Origin: RGIG1902 sp034926865
GTDB taxonomy: Bacteria; Bacillota; Clostridia; Oscillospirales; Butyricicoccaceae
Length of the DNA stretch: 64,000 nucleotides
Reading direction: 5' to 3'
NCBI GenBank assembly: GCA_034926865.1
Contig: JAYFQP010000014.1
Span: 62,001 to 126,000, forward strand
Part shown: piece after piece, positions 1-10,000 of the stretch
Layout: every line of letters begins with the position of its first letter
How positions within the stretch are numbered: the stretch's first letter is position 1
Program-made: the position numbers and the translations under genes
Notes under the pieces: model-generated
Seen by the model: the letters and a program-made list of their open reading frames with translations, nothing else
Databases searched by the model: none
Told to the model about the DNA's origin: nothing

Positions 1-168
1 TTTTATTCCCGCCAACATTAGCGCCTCTACGCCTCCAGCCCCCAGGGTATACTGAATCAGCGTATCAGGCACAGCACCCTTCACCCAAAAAGTAATTACC
101 ATTGTAATGATAAAGGCCAGCATGAACAGCCCCATCACAAGCAGGATGATGTTTGATGTCTTTTTCAA
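1..168 (-). CDS. Small phage membrane protein, lysis region (partial, 3' end outside window)
   Basis: The gene starts at a TTG (168-166) with GAGGAG a few bases upstream and runs off the left edge. The visible 56 residues begin MKKTSNIILLVMGLFMLAF and are largely hydrophobic, with one or two membrane segments. The TTGA overlap with the stop codon of the upstream gene indicates translational coupling. Position at the end of the phage late genes, beside another small membrane protein, suggests a holin or holin-associated product. That is inferred from context only; the sequence matches no family I can name with confidence. Confidence 0.6.
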   Translation of the reverse strand, partial: MKKTSNIILLVMGLFMLAFIITMVITFWVKGAVPDTLIQYTLGAGGVEALMLAGIK

Positions 169-455
169 TGCTCCTCACGTCCCTCAATACGGTCTATGCG
201 GTGGTGCGCCTGCTTTGTGGAGGATTCACAGGCGGTAAGGCGGGTAATTATCTCGACATGGCGCTCGTCCTGCTTGTCCTGCTTCCTCTTGATATCGTCT
301 ACGCCGGATTTTATGTATCCTATCTCGGTCAGCATCGTTCCGGCCTGCTTGCCCTCGGCGGCATCATCCTTGCTTTTACTTCGAGTAAGCCCCGCATAGG
401 CAATCCCGGCCCCCAGCACAGTACACACGACACCTACAACTATGTTCCACTCCAT
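165..455 (-). CDS. Small membrane-anchored coiled-coil phage protein (possible holin accessory)
   Basis: The protein has 96 residues, with one N-terminal membrane segment (about residues 4-22) followed by a charged helical region (residues 25-95, rich in K, E, D, R and Q) with coiled-coil character. It overlaps the next small membrane gene by four bases (TTGA), so the two are probably translated together. A membrane helix plus coiled coil is common among haemolysin XhlA-like and other holin-associated phage proteins, but XhlA has the opposite order. The function is therefore unproven. It lies at the end of the late minus-strand genes, where lysis genes are expected. Confidence 0.65.
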   Translation of the reverse strand: MEWNIVVGVVCTVLGAGIAYAGLTRSKSKDDAAEGKQAGTMLTEIGYIKSGVDDIKRKQDKQDERHVEIITRLTACESSTKQAHHRIDRIEGREEH

Positions 456-498
456 TTACATCGCTCCCTCTTTAATCCGTACAGCCGTATCAATTATC

Positions 499-528
499 TT
501 GTCAAACGCCTGATTATAGGTATATAAT
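499..528 (+). promoter_or_regulatory. Sigma-A-type promoter for the plus-strand cargo gene
   Basis: TTGTCA (499-504) and a perfect TATAAT (523-528) are separated by 18 bases. Transcription would start near 535 and lead into the gene at 620. It is the only strong plus-strand promoter seen within the late region, as expected for a cargo gene expressed from the prophage. Confidence 0.75.
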
Positions 529-546
529 TTTAATTAACGGCCATGC

Positions 547-572
547 TTATCTGTTATTAGAATAGCAGATAA
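547..572. promoter_or_regulatory. 26-bp inverted repeat in the leader of the cargo gene
   Basis: Arms TTATCTGTTATT and AATAGCAGATAA match at all but one position. The repeat lies 19 bases after the -10 box and before the ribosome site. It may be a repressor operator just downstream of the transcription start, or a leader hairpin. No U-tract follows, so it is not a terminator. Confidence 0.5.
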
Positions 573-619
573 CAAGCGGAGTTTCGCCCAATATAGAAAT
601 ATTTTTGGAGGTGTTCTTC

Positions 620-1066
620 ATGGGGAAGCAGAAACTGATAGCTTTAATTTCAGTAATTGCTTTGGCTTTGCTTGCGGTTTCCTTCCCGTATATCAAATAT
701 GCGGTTACAGGTGGATCGTCGGTTCTACTTGAAGTTCCAGAGAATTTCTATTTCAATTACGATGGCAGCACATCGCAAGGAACGCTGCTCTTTATTGAAC
801 TCGAAAGTGGTAAGAAAACGTATCACATTGAAACGCCAAGCGAATACTTGAATGGAGACGGATACGCATACATAACTGGATGGATTAATAATTCTCCTTT
901 TGCGCCAGTGGTAAATGTTAATGGTGAAAGATGTAAGGCCAGTATAGATCGATCAGATAATATCTATCATTTTTACATACGGAACATTGTTCCAGAGGAA
1001 AAATACAGAATTTACATTCGCTGTGGCGATAAAAATGATTACATAAATGTCTATTTTGATGAATAG
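620..1066 (+). CDS. Secreted or membrane-anchored phage cargo (moron) protein
   Basis: The protein has 148 residues. The ATG at 620 is chosen because GGAGG lies at 607-611; an upstream in-frame TTG at 605 overlaps that site. Residues 1-28 form a signal peptide or membrane anchor, followed by an extracytoplasmic domain of about 115 residues that looks beta-rich and contains no motif I recognise. The gene is alone on the plus strand within a minus-strand late region, has its own promoter at 499-528, and ends in a hairpin shared with the convergent giant gene. This is the usual arrangement of a lysogenic-conversion gene, so it may alter the surface of the lysogen. That role is inferred. Confidence 0.8.
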   Translation: MGKQKLIALISVIALALLAVSFPYIKYAVTGGSSVLLEVPENFYFNYDGSTSQGTLLFIELESGKKTYHIETPSEYLNGDGYAYITGWINNSPFAPVVNVNGERCKASIDRSDNIYHFYIRNIVPEEKYRIYIRCGDKNDYINVYFDE

Positions 1067-1069
1067 AAA

Positions 1070-1094
1070 ACCGGCAGGCGTTAAGCCTGCCGGT
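1070..1094. terminator. Bidirectional intrinsic terminator
   Basis: ACCGGCAGGC pairs perfectly with GCCTGCCGGT around a 5-base loop. It lies between the converging stop codons at 1066 and 1100, with T-rich sequence on both sides (CTCTTTTA on plus, TTTTC on minus). Confidence 0.85.
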
Positions 1095-1099
1095 CTCTT

Positions 1100-4000
1100 T
1101 TACGGTGCGTATTTCTTCCAAGGGTTTTTCTTATCGTTGTCGTACTTGGTATGGAACAGAAGGTATGCCTCCTCGTAGTCCAGCCCATTATTGAGCATTT
1201 CTTCGATGATGGAGATTACTTCCTCCTGCTTTGGAGATCCGTCCGTGTTCGTCTCAATCTTCGCCTGGTACTCGATCACGTCGTCAGTGGAAATCCCGGC
1301 GTACTTTTCGGCATACTTCGTTTTAGGGGCGCCGATTCGCGCCAGCACGTGGTTGGTCGCCTCCTCTTTCGCGGCCTCCTTCGCTGCTTTCAGTACAGCT
1401 GCCTTTTCCTTTGCGCTCATGCCGGTGGCAAGATTTTGTTCTGCGTAGTCCCAGTAAAGAGCCAGATATTTGGTCTGATAGGTCACATACTGCTCGTCGG
1501 TCAATGTATGCCTTGCGCTGTTGCCATCGTTAACGTAGGGATTCATAACCGACGGCATATAGGAGGTTTCGCCTATGGCCTTAATGACGGCATAGACAGC
1601 ATCCTGGGCGCGGGTGGTTGTTCCTTTATCGCTTGCCTCACGATACTCGGAGATCATATCCAACACTACCTGACGGGTGTGCCGGCGGGCCTCTGTGTCG
1701 GGCTTGTTTTTGTTCAGTGCATTGAAATTGGAATAAAAATCGGTCATGCTGCTGTCACACTTTGCCGTGATCGCCTTGTCCATGTTTTCTTGATTGCTCT
1801 TTTTCGCCATAGCAGACCGGCTTGCCTGATCATACAACCAGTTAACAAGATCCTGCGAATAGAGGTTGTCTTTCACATAGGAGGATTTTACACCCAGGCT
1901 GTAATCCGGGTCTTGCCCGATGGGGAACAACGCTTTTGGAAATTTCCATAGATAGCCCAGCACTTGATTCCCAACATAGTCGGTCATGACGGGGCTGAGA
2001 TTAAACGCTTGCCCCAGCCAGTGCGCCATTACGCTTGTTGCATTGTTAAATCGGTCTTTCGGTTCAAGATATTGCATGGTGGCGCTCTCTATCGGTTTGC
2101 CCAGAAAATCGCGATTTGCAACAACATAGGCACCTACGCCGAGCATTCCGGCGCTCCCAATCACACCAGCGGCCGTGTCAATAAGGCCCTGATGCAAGCC
2201 TTCATTTGCGATATTGCTTGGAAGCTGCGCTACATCAGAAACTACATTTGGCAAGAAATTATTTGTCGCGTAGTCATAGAACTCGTCAAATGCGTGTTCG
2301 TTCCCGCCAATAAACTGTTCCATGCAGGCCTCAAAGAAAGATGTCAGTACGGCCAACTCGCGGGGCTTGGGGATTGTAAAGTACATACCATCACCCCTAG
2401 GTATGCACCAGTAGCTATTCTTGGTGTAGTTGGAAAGCTGCTGGTAATCTTTTTCGCTCTCATCGTCGTGACTGTTCAGGGCGTACATGAGTGCACCCAA
2501 AATAGCACTTGCCGCAAAATAAGTAATCCAACGACTTTTCACTGTCTTTGCACGGTCACTTTTTGGCGCGTCATCTCCTGAGTAGTTCCGGACGAATTTG
2601 TCCACTCCCTGCACACCTGCATTGAAGAATGGAGCTATCTTGTTTACTTCTCTCGCTTTAAGTCCGCCGCGCCGAAAGTTTACCGTTACGTCCATAGCCT
2701 CGTAGAAAGCCTCCTGCTCGGAAAGACCGGCTTGCCGCATGAGCTTGTATGTAGCAAAACGCGGACCTTGCTCTATGGTATCGCTAATTAGAGATACCCA
2801 GTTAATAGGGTTTGCAAAGGATAGTACCTTTTGTGCGGTGGTCGAAGTCAGCTTTTTGCGTGCTTTCCTCGCAAGGTCCGCGTCGGCAGAGTATACCGAG
2901 GTTTGACCGCCTCCCATTGCCAGGTATTCCGCATAAAGCGGGTCGGTGGAGTGGTCTCCCTTAATTTTGTTGATGTAGGCGCTCCCGATGGCCGCCATTG
3001 CTTTGAAAGGCCGCTTGTCCTTTGAGTACATGGCAAAAGTCATGAGATCTCTGGGTGCGTTTGAGAAGATAGACCAGACGGGATTGTTGCCGGTAATATT
3101 TGCTGTCATGAAGCGGGTGGTTTTCGCGTAAGCCTCAAGGATGCCGTTGAGTTTTGCAGGGGACAGGGACGTAACACTTTCCAGCAGCAGCTTGTCGTTG
3201 ATCTTCCAGAACTCCGGTTTGCCGTCCACCATTACGGTGACGACGTTGCCGTGTGCCTTTCCGCGCCCGAACTGAAGCATTACATTAGACAGATCAGCGA
3301 TAATCTTGTCGGCCATAATCTGGTCGTCAACATTCATGTTGCTTTCCTTGATTGCTTCGCTCAGCTGCCCCTTTACACCTGTCATATCAAAGGATCTTGG
3401 CACCATCGGCGTGGGGATCTTCTCCATGAATGCAGCGTCGGCCTCAAGATTTAGAGCGGCGTTCCGAAGTGTGTACATGACATTGTTCCGCACGCCCACA
3501 TTCACGAGAAGAACAATCTGGTCGATGATATTGTCCACAGGCTGAATGATATCCAGGCCGCTACCCTTTGCTCTCTTATGAGGGTTTGTCTGGTTGGCAT
3601 AGCCGCGACTTGCTCCAGGACGTGAGGTCTTATCAATAGCGCGGTAGAATGGCACATAGTTGGGCCAGCGCTCTTGCCATTCGGTAAGCTGCGCAGATCC
3701 TATCACGTTTGTATCTACTCCCCACGTCTTGTTAAGATCGGCCAGGAACTGATAAATGCGCTTTGCCGCTGCCTCAAACTGAGGATACTGCTGCTCCAGT
3801 TCCATCTGCCGGCGCTGCATAAAGGCGGTGCTGTTCTTTCGGTCATCGGCATATACGCGCTTGCCCTCCGCCAGATATTCCGGGCCGTGTCTAACGGCGA
3901 GATACTCGCCAAAGGCTCTGTACTCTTTTGTGTTGCGGGTGTTGATGCCGTTCAGGGCTGCTTTCAGGCCAGGCCCGACATATTGGCCGTTGGCGTCCGT

Positions 4001-7000
4001 CAGGCTGCCGGTGATGATCCGTCCGGCGATGGCGTCGCTGTAAGCGCTGTTGGTTGCCAGCTTATAGACGCTGCTGCCGGTCGCCTCGTCGAACAGCTTA
4101 ATGCCGTGGTTGGTGTCAACCCATGTCTGGTAGAAGTCGTCGCCCATCTGCCGGATCTTCTCGCCGCTTGTCCGCAGATCCGGGCGGCGCTCCTCGCGCA
4201 GGCGAATATTGCTTTCCGATGTGTCGGCGTCCAGGGAATAGTAGGCGTTTACATCGTCCGCCAGCTGCTCTATGAGCGTCAGGTCTTTTCCGCTCAGCTT
4301 ACCCAGGAAGTGCTTCGTAAATTCAGGGTAATCAATCGCGGCAGTCTCACGGTTTTGCAGGAATAGCCGCAGGAACTCCGCGAGGCCCTCGCTGTCGTAT
4401 TGCTCCGGCTTGTAGCCGGTGGAAAGATCGCCCAAGGCCTTTTCCAGCTCAGCGTGCAGACCCTTTGTAATGCCGCCGTCCAGAATCGAATAACGGTCGT
4501 CCAGTGCATGTCCAAGCTCATGGCTGATCGTGGGCAGGTCGTTTGCAATGCGGCTCCTGATGCCCTTGTCGCGAGGGCTGAACTGACCGCGCACGCCGGT
4601 GCCCCGCACATGGCCGTAGGTCACATTCAGATCAAAGTCGTGGCGGATCCGCGCGATAATATCAGAGACAGGCTTTGGCGCCTTATTTTTGTCTCCGACA
4701 CGTGCCGCTGTCCAGCGTTCCGGGTGCGGCACGCCGTCGTTGGTGACGTCCTTGCTGTAGAGGATGCCCTTGCCCGGGGAGACTTCCCAGGAGGCCTTTG
4801 GAAGTTTACTTTTCGGTTCCTCCGCAATAATCAGCTTGCCTTTCCGGCTTACGCCGCGGAAGTATTGCCTGATCTCATCCATGTAATCGCGTGTCTTGCG
4901 GTTATTCTGCCAGCCGGCGCTGGTCTCGCGGCCTACGCCGCTGCCGTCACCCTCATACACCATGAAGTACGCTTTTCCGTCTGGCTTAATAGCCTTTGCC
5001 ATTTCAAGAATGACGTTGGCGCGGGCGTTGGTCTCCTTTATGACGTTCAGGACGTTGGCGCAGGTGGCGGTGTCCGCCTTGTAGCCGCCGCGCAAATAAT
5101 TCAGCGTATCGGAGTTCACAGCCTCGGTACGGTTATAAGGGTCAAATACCAGATTGAGCGTGCCGATAGATTTCAGATATTTTGTCGCCAGGTCAAACTT
5201 GCCGCCGCCTATGTCGATATTTACCTTGCCGAACCTCACGTTACTATCTTTGAACAGAGCGGGGATCTGCTTGATGGAGGTCTTAGCGCTGTTGATTTCC
5301 TGGGCGACAGTGTCCACGTTTTGGTTTCTCTCAACAAGGTTCTCTATATTGTCGCGAATATCCACAACAGGGTTAACCCGTGTGATTTCTGCTATAATGT
5401 TTTGTCCTCTCTCACCTGTCGGAATGAAGTAGCGGGAATCATAATTTATCTTTTCGGTGATAATGCCAACATACTGTTTGCTTAAATACCAGACATTGCT
5501 ACCTACTATCTCTATTCGGTTTTCGCCACTCACCCTTTTTCTGACAAACCGGATCTTGTTGTCCTGCAAGACAACGGTTTTTCCCTCATTCATTACCTTT
5601 GCGACTATCTGCTGAGGGGAATAAACCGTTTTAGTTCTTACCGTTCCAAGACCACGCAAGACAGTATCAATATCTGTTGCCCTAATGAAGCGTCCAAGAT
5701 ATTGTTTGCCGTCGCCGGTCAGGATACGCATAACTCTTGTGCTGGATGAAGGCAGTCTGTTCCAGATAGGCAAGAGCGTTCCCGTGAGCAGATGGAGTGT
5801 GGATTCATTGTACTGCGGCAGTTTCTTTGTTTCTTCTGCCCATGCCTCTTTCCACTGTTCATTCGAGATAGAAACAGCTTCTTTTTCCATCGTTGCTCTC
5901 AAATAAGTTGACTGTTTTTCCTTGTCAGGTGAAAGCAACCTGTATCGTTCTTCAATTTCGCCGGTGGTGGCATTGGTCTTTGCTGCGGTTGGGAATACGG
6001 CTCTTACCCCACCATTTGCGAGACTCACAAACCCTTGGAAGCCGGGACGCTTAACAACCTCCGCATAAGAAAGCGTAGAGGGCTTGTTGTAGGCTGTCAT
6101 TTGGACATACTTTGTATCTGCTCCAGACGGGTCAGTCCTTATCACCTTTTCGTCTACAACATTGATCTTGTCGGCTTTGTAGTTTTCAAGACCCATGTCA
6201 ACACTGCCGTCTGCGATTGCCTTGTCCATCATTCGGTCAAAGGTATCGAAAAAGCCCTGAAAAACTTCGTTCTGTTCGGTCACTTCCAGCGCCAGGATAC
6301 GGTTGAGGAATCGGCCTATGTCTCTGGAAGTATCGTTGTTTGGTTTGTACATTCCAAACTGATCGTAGAGTTTTTCGTATAAGCCGAGTTTCTTGACAAC
6401 ATCGACAGAAACGACCTTGTAATACTCTTCAAGGGCATCCTGTGCAATCGGGTTTTCAAGGTTATCCTTTTCTCCGAACATACCGCTTCCGGTCTGACGC
6501 TGGCCTTTAGTCAACGCGCCAAGCTGGTCAAGCCGCCTTGCTATTGTAGAAGTAAACCGCTTCTGCCCCATTATGTTTGTTGTGACAAGTTTGTAGATAG
6601 GAGCGTTTGCTTCGTTGCTTCGGTGAGTACGCCCAAAACCCTGCACGGCTTTTGCTGCGTTCCACCCCGGCTGCAACAGATAATGGATTCTCTGCTGCTG
6701 GTTCTTTGCTCTCAAGTCAGCATGATAACTTGCGCCGGTGCCGCCCGCCTCGGAAAAGACAAGTATTCTTTTCTTTCCATCTTGGAACATCTTCGTGTCG
6801 GCAAGTCCGCTGGCTGCGCCTCGTTTTTCCACGACGCGATGCATGTGCCCGTTTTTATCCTGCTTCTGAACAACGCGCCTTGAGCGGCCTGTTCTCTCTG
6901 CGATTTCCTCTGTGCCAAAAGCGTCAAACAATAATTCGAGCGGCCCATCCGGCACTTTCATCTGCTGCACTTCGGCAATCAAGGCGTCCCTTTGCCGCAC

Positions 7001-10000
7001 TGCTGTTTTATCCTGTACGGGATTGCCAGCACTGTCAAGAACCGGGCGGGACAATAGGTTGCCATTTTCGTCCGTATATTCTTCGTAAGCATTGACAGGG
7101 AAACAGTTAAACAGGTAATTTATGAGACATTCCACGGGCGTCATGTCGAGGTCGTCAAGATCTGTGCCCTCGTTCTCGGATTTTGCTATTGCTCTATTTG
7201 CCGCTGCCTCATTTGTGTTGGTAAGCTGAATGACGCAGGAATGACCGGCATCCAATTCTTTTCTCATGTCCGCAACCATTGTCGGAACAGACATGGAAGT
7301 CAAAACCTGATTATAGAATCTCTGCTGTGCTGTATAGAATTGTCCGATTGCAGCCTGCTTCGCTAAGCTATTCTTATCTGCGCTCGTTGTCTTGAGAGCT
7401 TCCCCGATGTTCTGGAAAACCTTTTGCCATGCACGGCTCATTGTGTTGTAGATCTCTGTCTGCATGGGATTAAGGTCATGCTGTAGAGTATCATACTTGA
7501 CGTCATCATAGGAAATACTTCTTGCCATGTATACGCCCATTGCCTTCATGTCTCTTGCGACAAGCTCCATGGCAGCAAGACCACCGTCAGATATTTTGGC
7601 GATGAAATCTCTTACATCGTTAAAGGCCGTTCCTTTTCCCCACAGCCCAAGCCGTTCAAGATAAGAATAGTTGGAAATGTCAGTCGCGCCCGTAGCAGAG
7701 GCATACACCACTCTTGCGTTTGGGAAAGTCTGCTGAAGAGTTATTCCTGCAAGCGCTTTTTGCGCGGGTCTGGTTTTCCCTCGTTTCCCCTTCATGGAAA
7801 TGGCGTTGCCCATGTTGTGCGCCTCGTCGAAAGCAATAACGCCGTCAAAATCTTCTCCGAGCCAGCGTTTCAGCTGTTCAATTCGGGTATCGGTTCCGCC
7901 CTTCGCCTGACTGCCTTTCAACGTGTCATAGGACAAGAACATTATGCCATCTTCATTCGGGAGGTCTGTCCCGTATTTAAACTTTTCAAGTCCTTTGATA
8001 TCATCTGCGTTACCGCCAAGGTCAACCCAGTCACGCTTCGCGTCTCCGATAAGTTCTTTTTTATCGGATATCCACACGGCCTTTTTCCGACCGCTGCGGA
8101 AGTTGTCCATTAATATTCCGGACAACTGGCGACCTTTACCTACACCGGTTCCGTCGCCAATAAAATATCCTTTCCTTGTTTTGCCATCGGGAAGCATTTG
8201 TGTGTGAGCCTGCCCTGCGTAAATGATGTTTTCAAGTTGTGCATCCGAAAGGGCACCGGACGTTATAAGGCTGCTCGGCAAATTGGGAGTATAGGTAACG
8301 TCGGGAGGATCAACAGCAGCCATAGCGGCGCTCTCAACGAGCTTTGCAGGGTGCTTCTTTGCTCCCTTTATTCTTGCTTTCTTGGGGATGTAGGTAGAAT
8401 ATACACTGTCCGAGTTGCTCTCGACGACACTTGTCTGCTTTTTGTTATCCAGAGATACCTCAGATTTTACCGGTTTAACATTCCTGTCAGGTTGAAGTTC
8501 GACAGAACTTCTTCCATCAGGCTTCCTGCTGCCGACTTCACTGTTTCCTCGTTGTATGGTATTGTTTGCTCCGCTAACTGCAACTTCTTCAGCAGCTGGT
8601 TTAACTGTGTGCAGTCCTCCATTTCTTCCCCCGTGTTCAGATCCCTGTACAGCGCCTCTTCCAACTCCGCGTCCGTCATTGTTTCCGACGCTTCGCACGC
8701 TATGTCCAGATCCCTGCTCACTGACTGCGGGTTCCCCGGAATGTAATCCTGTTCCCATTCCTCCGTCTGAAAGCTGTTCAGTAGCCGCCTTATTGTTTGC
8801 GCCATAGTTTCTGTCATTTCTGATATCCTCCATAAGTTTGGGAATCTCGTCAAGATTTTTGTATGATCCTGTCAAGGTATCCTTTGTGGGGCCGTTCTTG
8901 TCAATGACAACAAGCTGAATATCAAAGTCCGTGCCATATTTATGATAATTCTTGCCATCGATCTGAATGTTTGCGCGAACATTGTATTGGCTTTTTATCT
9001 TTCCCCACCATTTTTTAAACGATGATGCATCATCGCTCATGCCCCTGCCGAGGACTGCTACAAGGCGTCCGCCTTCTTCAAGCCTGCTCAATGCCTGCTC
9101 TATATGCCTGCCAGCATTGGAGGTTTTATTTGTGGTCGTTCTTCCTGCTGTAGCCGAAAACGGAGGGTTCATCAATACAACAGTGGGCTTTATGCTGTCT
9201 GGCAGCATGTTGTCTATCTGCTCAGCGTTAAGATTGAAGGTTCCGTCAAGTCCAAGTTGATTGAGAAATGCAAGACGGCGCTCAGAAAGTTCATTGCCAT
9301 ATACTGTGGCTCCCCATGCTTTAGGCCATAGCGCAATTCCACCAATGCCGGCAGAAGGCTCCAACGCAACGTCTCCGGGCTGTATGCCTGCGCTCCATGC
9401 TGCAAGATAGGCTATGGTAGGGGGCGTTGAGAACTGCTGAAAACTCTCCATCTCCGCGGTGCGCTTGCTCTGTGTTGGAATATGTGAAAGCATGTTTTCG
9501 AGGATTTTAACCATCGCCACCGCTTTTTCCACGCTACCGTTGGCATTCTTTACTTTATCAGAGTTCATAAGAGACTGATTTACAGCCAACTCCATACCGT
9601 CGTATGCATCTTTCACAGTATATGCGCCTTCGGCCATTGTTCCGCCATACGCTTTGTCTGCTATTTCAAAAAGACGAGCTGCTGTAAAGTCTTTCCCTGC
9701 AATAACATATTTTGCAACTTTATCAGCTATTTGCTGCTGCGGCGTTTCCTCTGTTACCTCTCCGGCGGCAGGAAGATCTGATCCTTCACGATCTCCCAGG
9801 CTCCGTCCTCGGCCATCCCGTTGTGTATCAGATTCATCAGTTGATCCAATACCCACAGGCCGGTTTTCTCCAGCGTCTCGTACAGCGTCCCCGCTTCCGC
9901 CAACTCCCGGTACATCTTCGGGAGCCACTTTATCCAGTGTTCCTCGGCCAGTTTCCCCAGGTACGGGAGACTTGCCCACTGCTGCTGCGTGATTGCCCTT

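Noticed and set aside
4294..4611. Minus-strand 105-residue ORF in an alternate frame of the giant gene
   Set aside because: It overlaps the zincin domain, has Ala/Thr/Arg/Cys-rich shadow composition and no clear ribosome site, unlike the three nested ORFs in linkers.
6712..6948. 78-residue alternate-frame minus-strand ORF in the helicase part of the giant gene
   Set aside because: Arg/Gln-rich shadow-like composition over a conserved enzymatic domain; no reason to think it is expressed.
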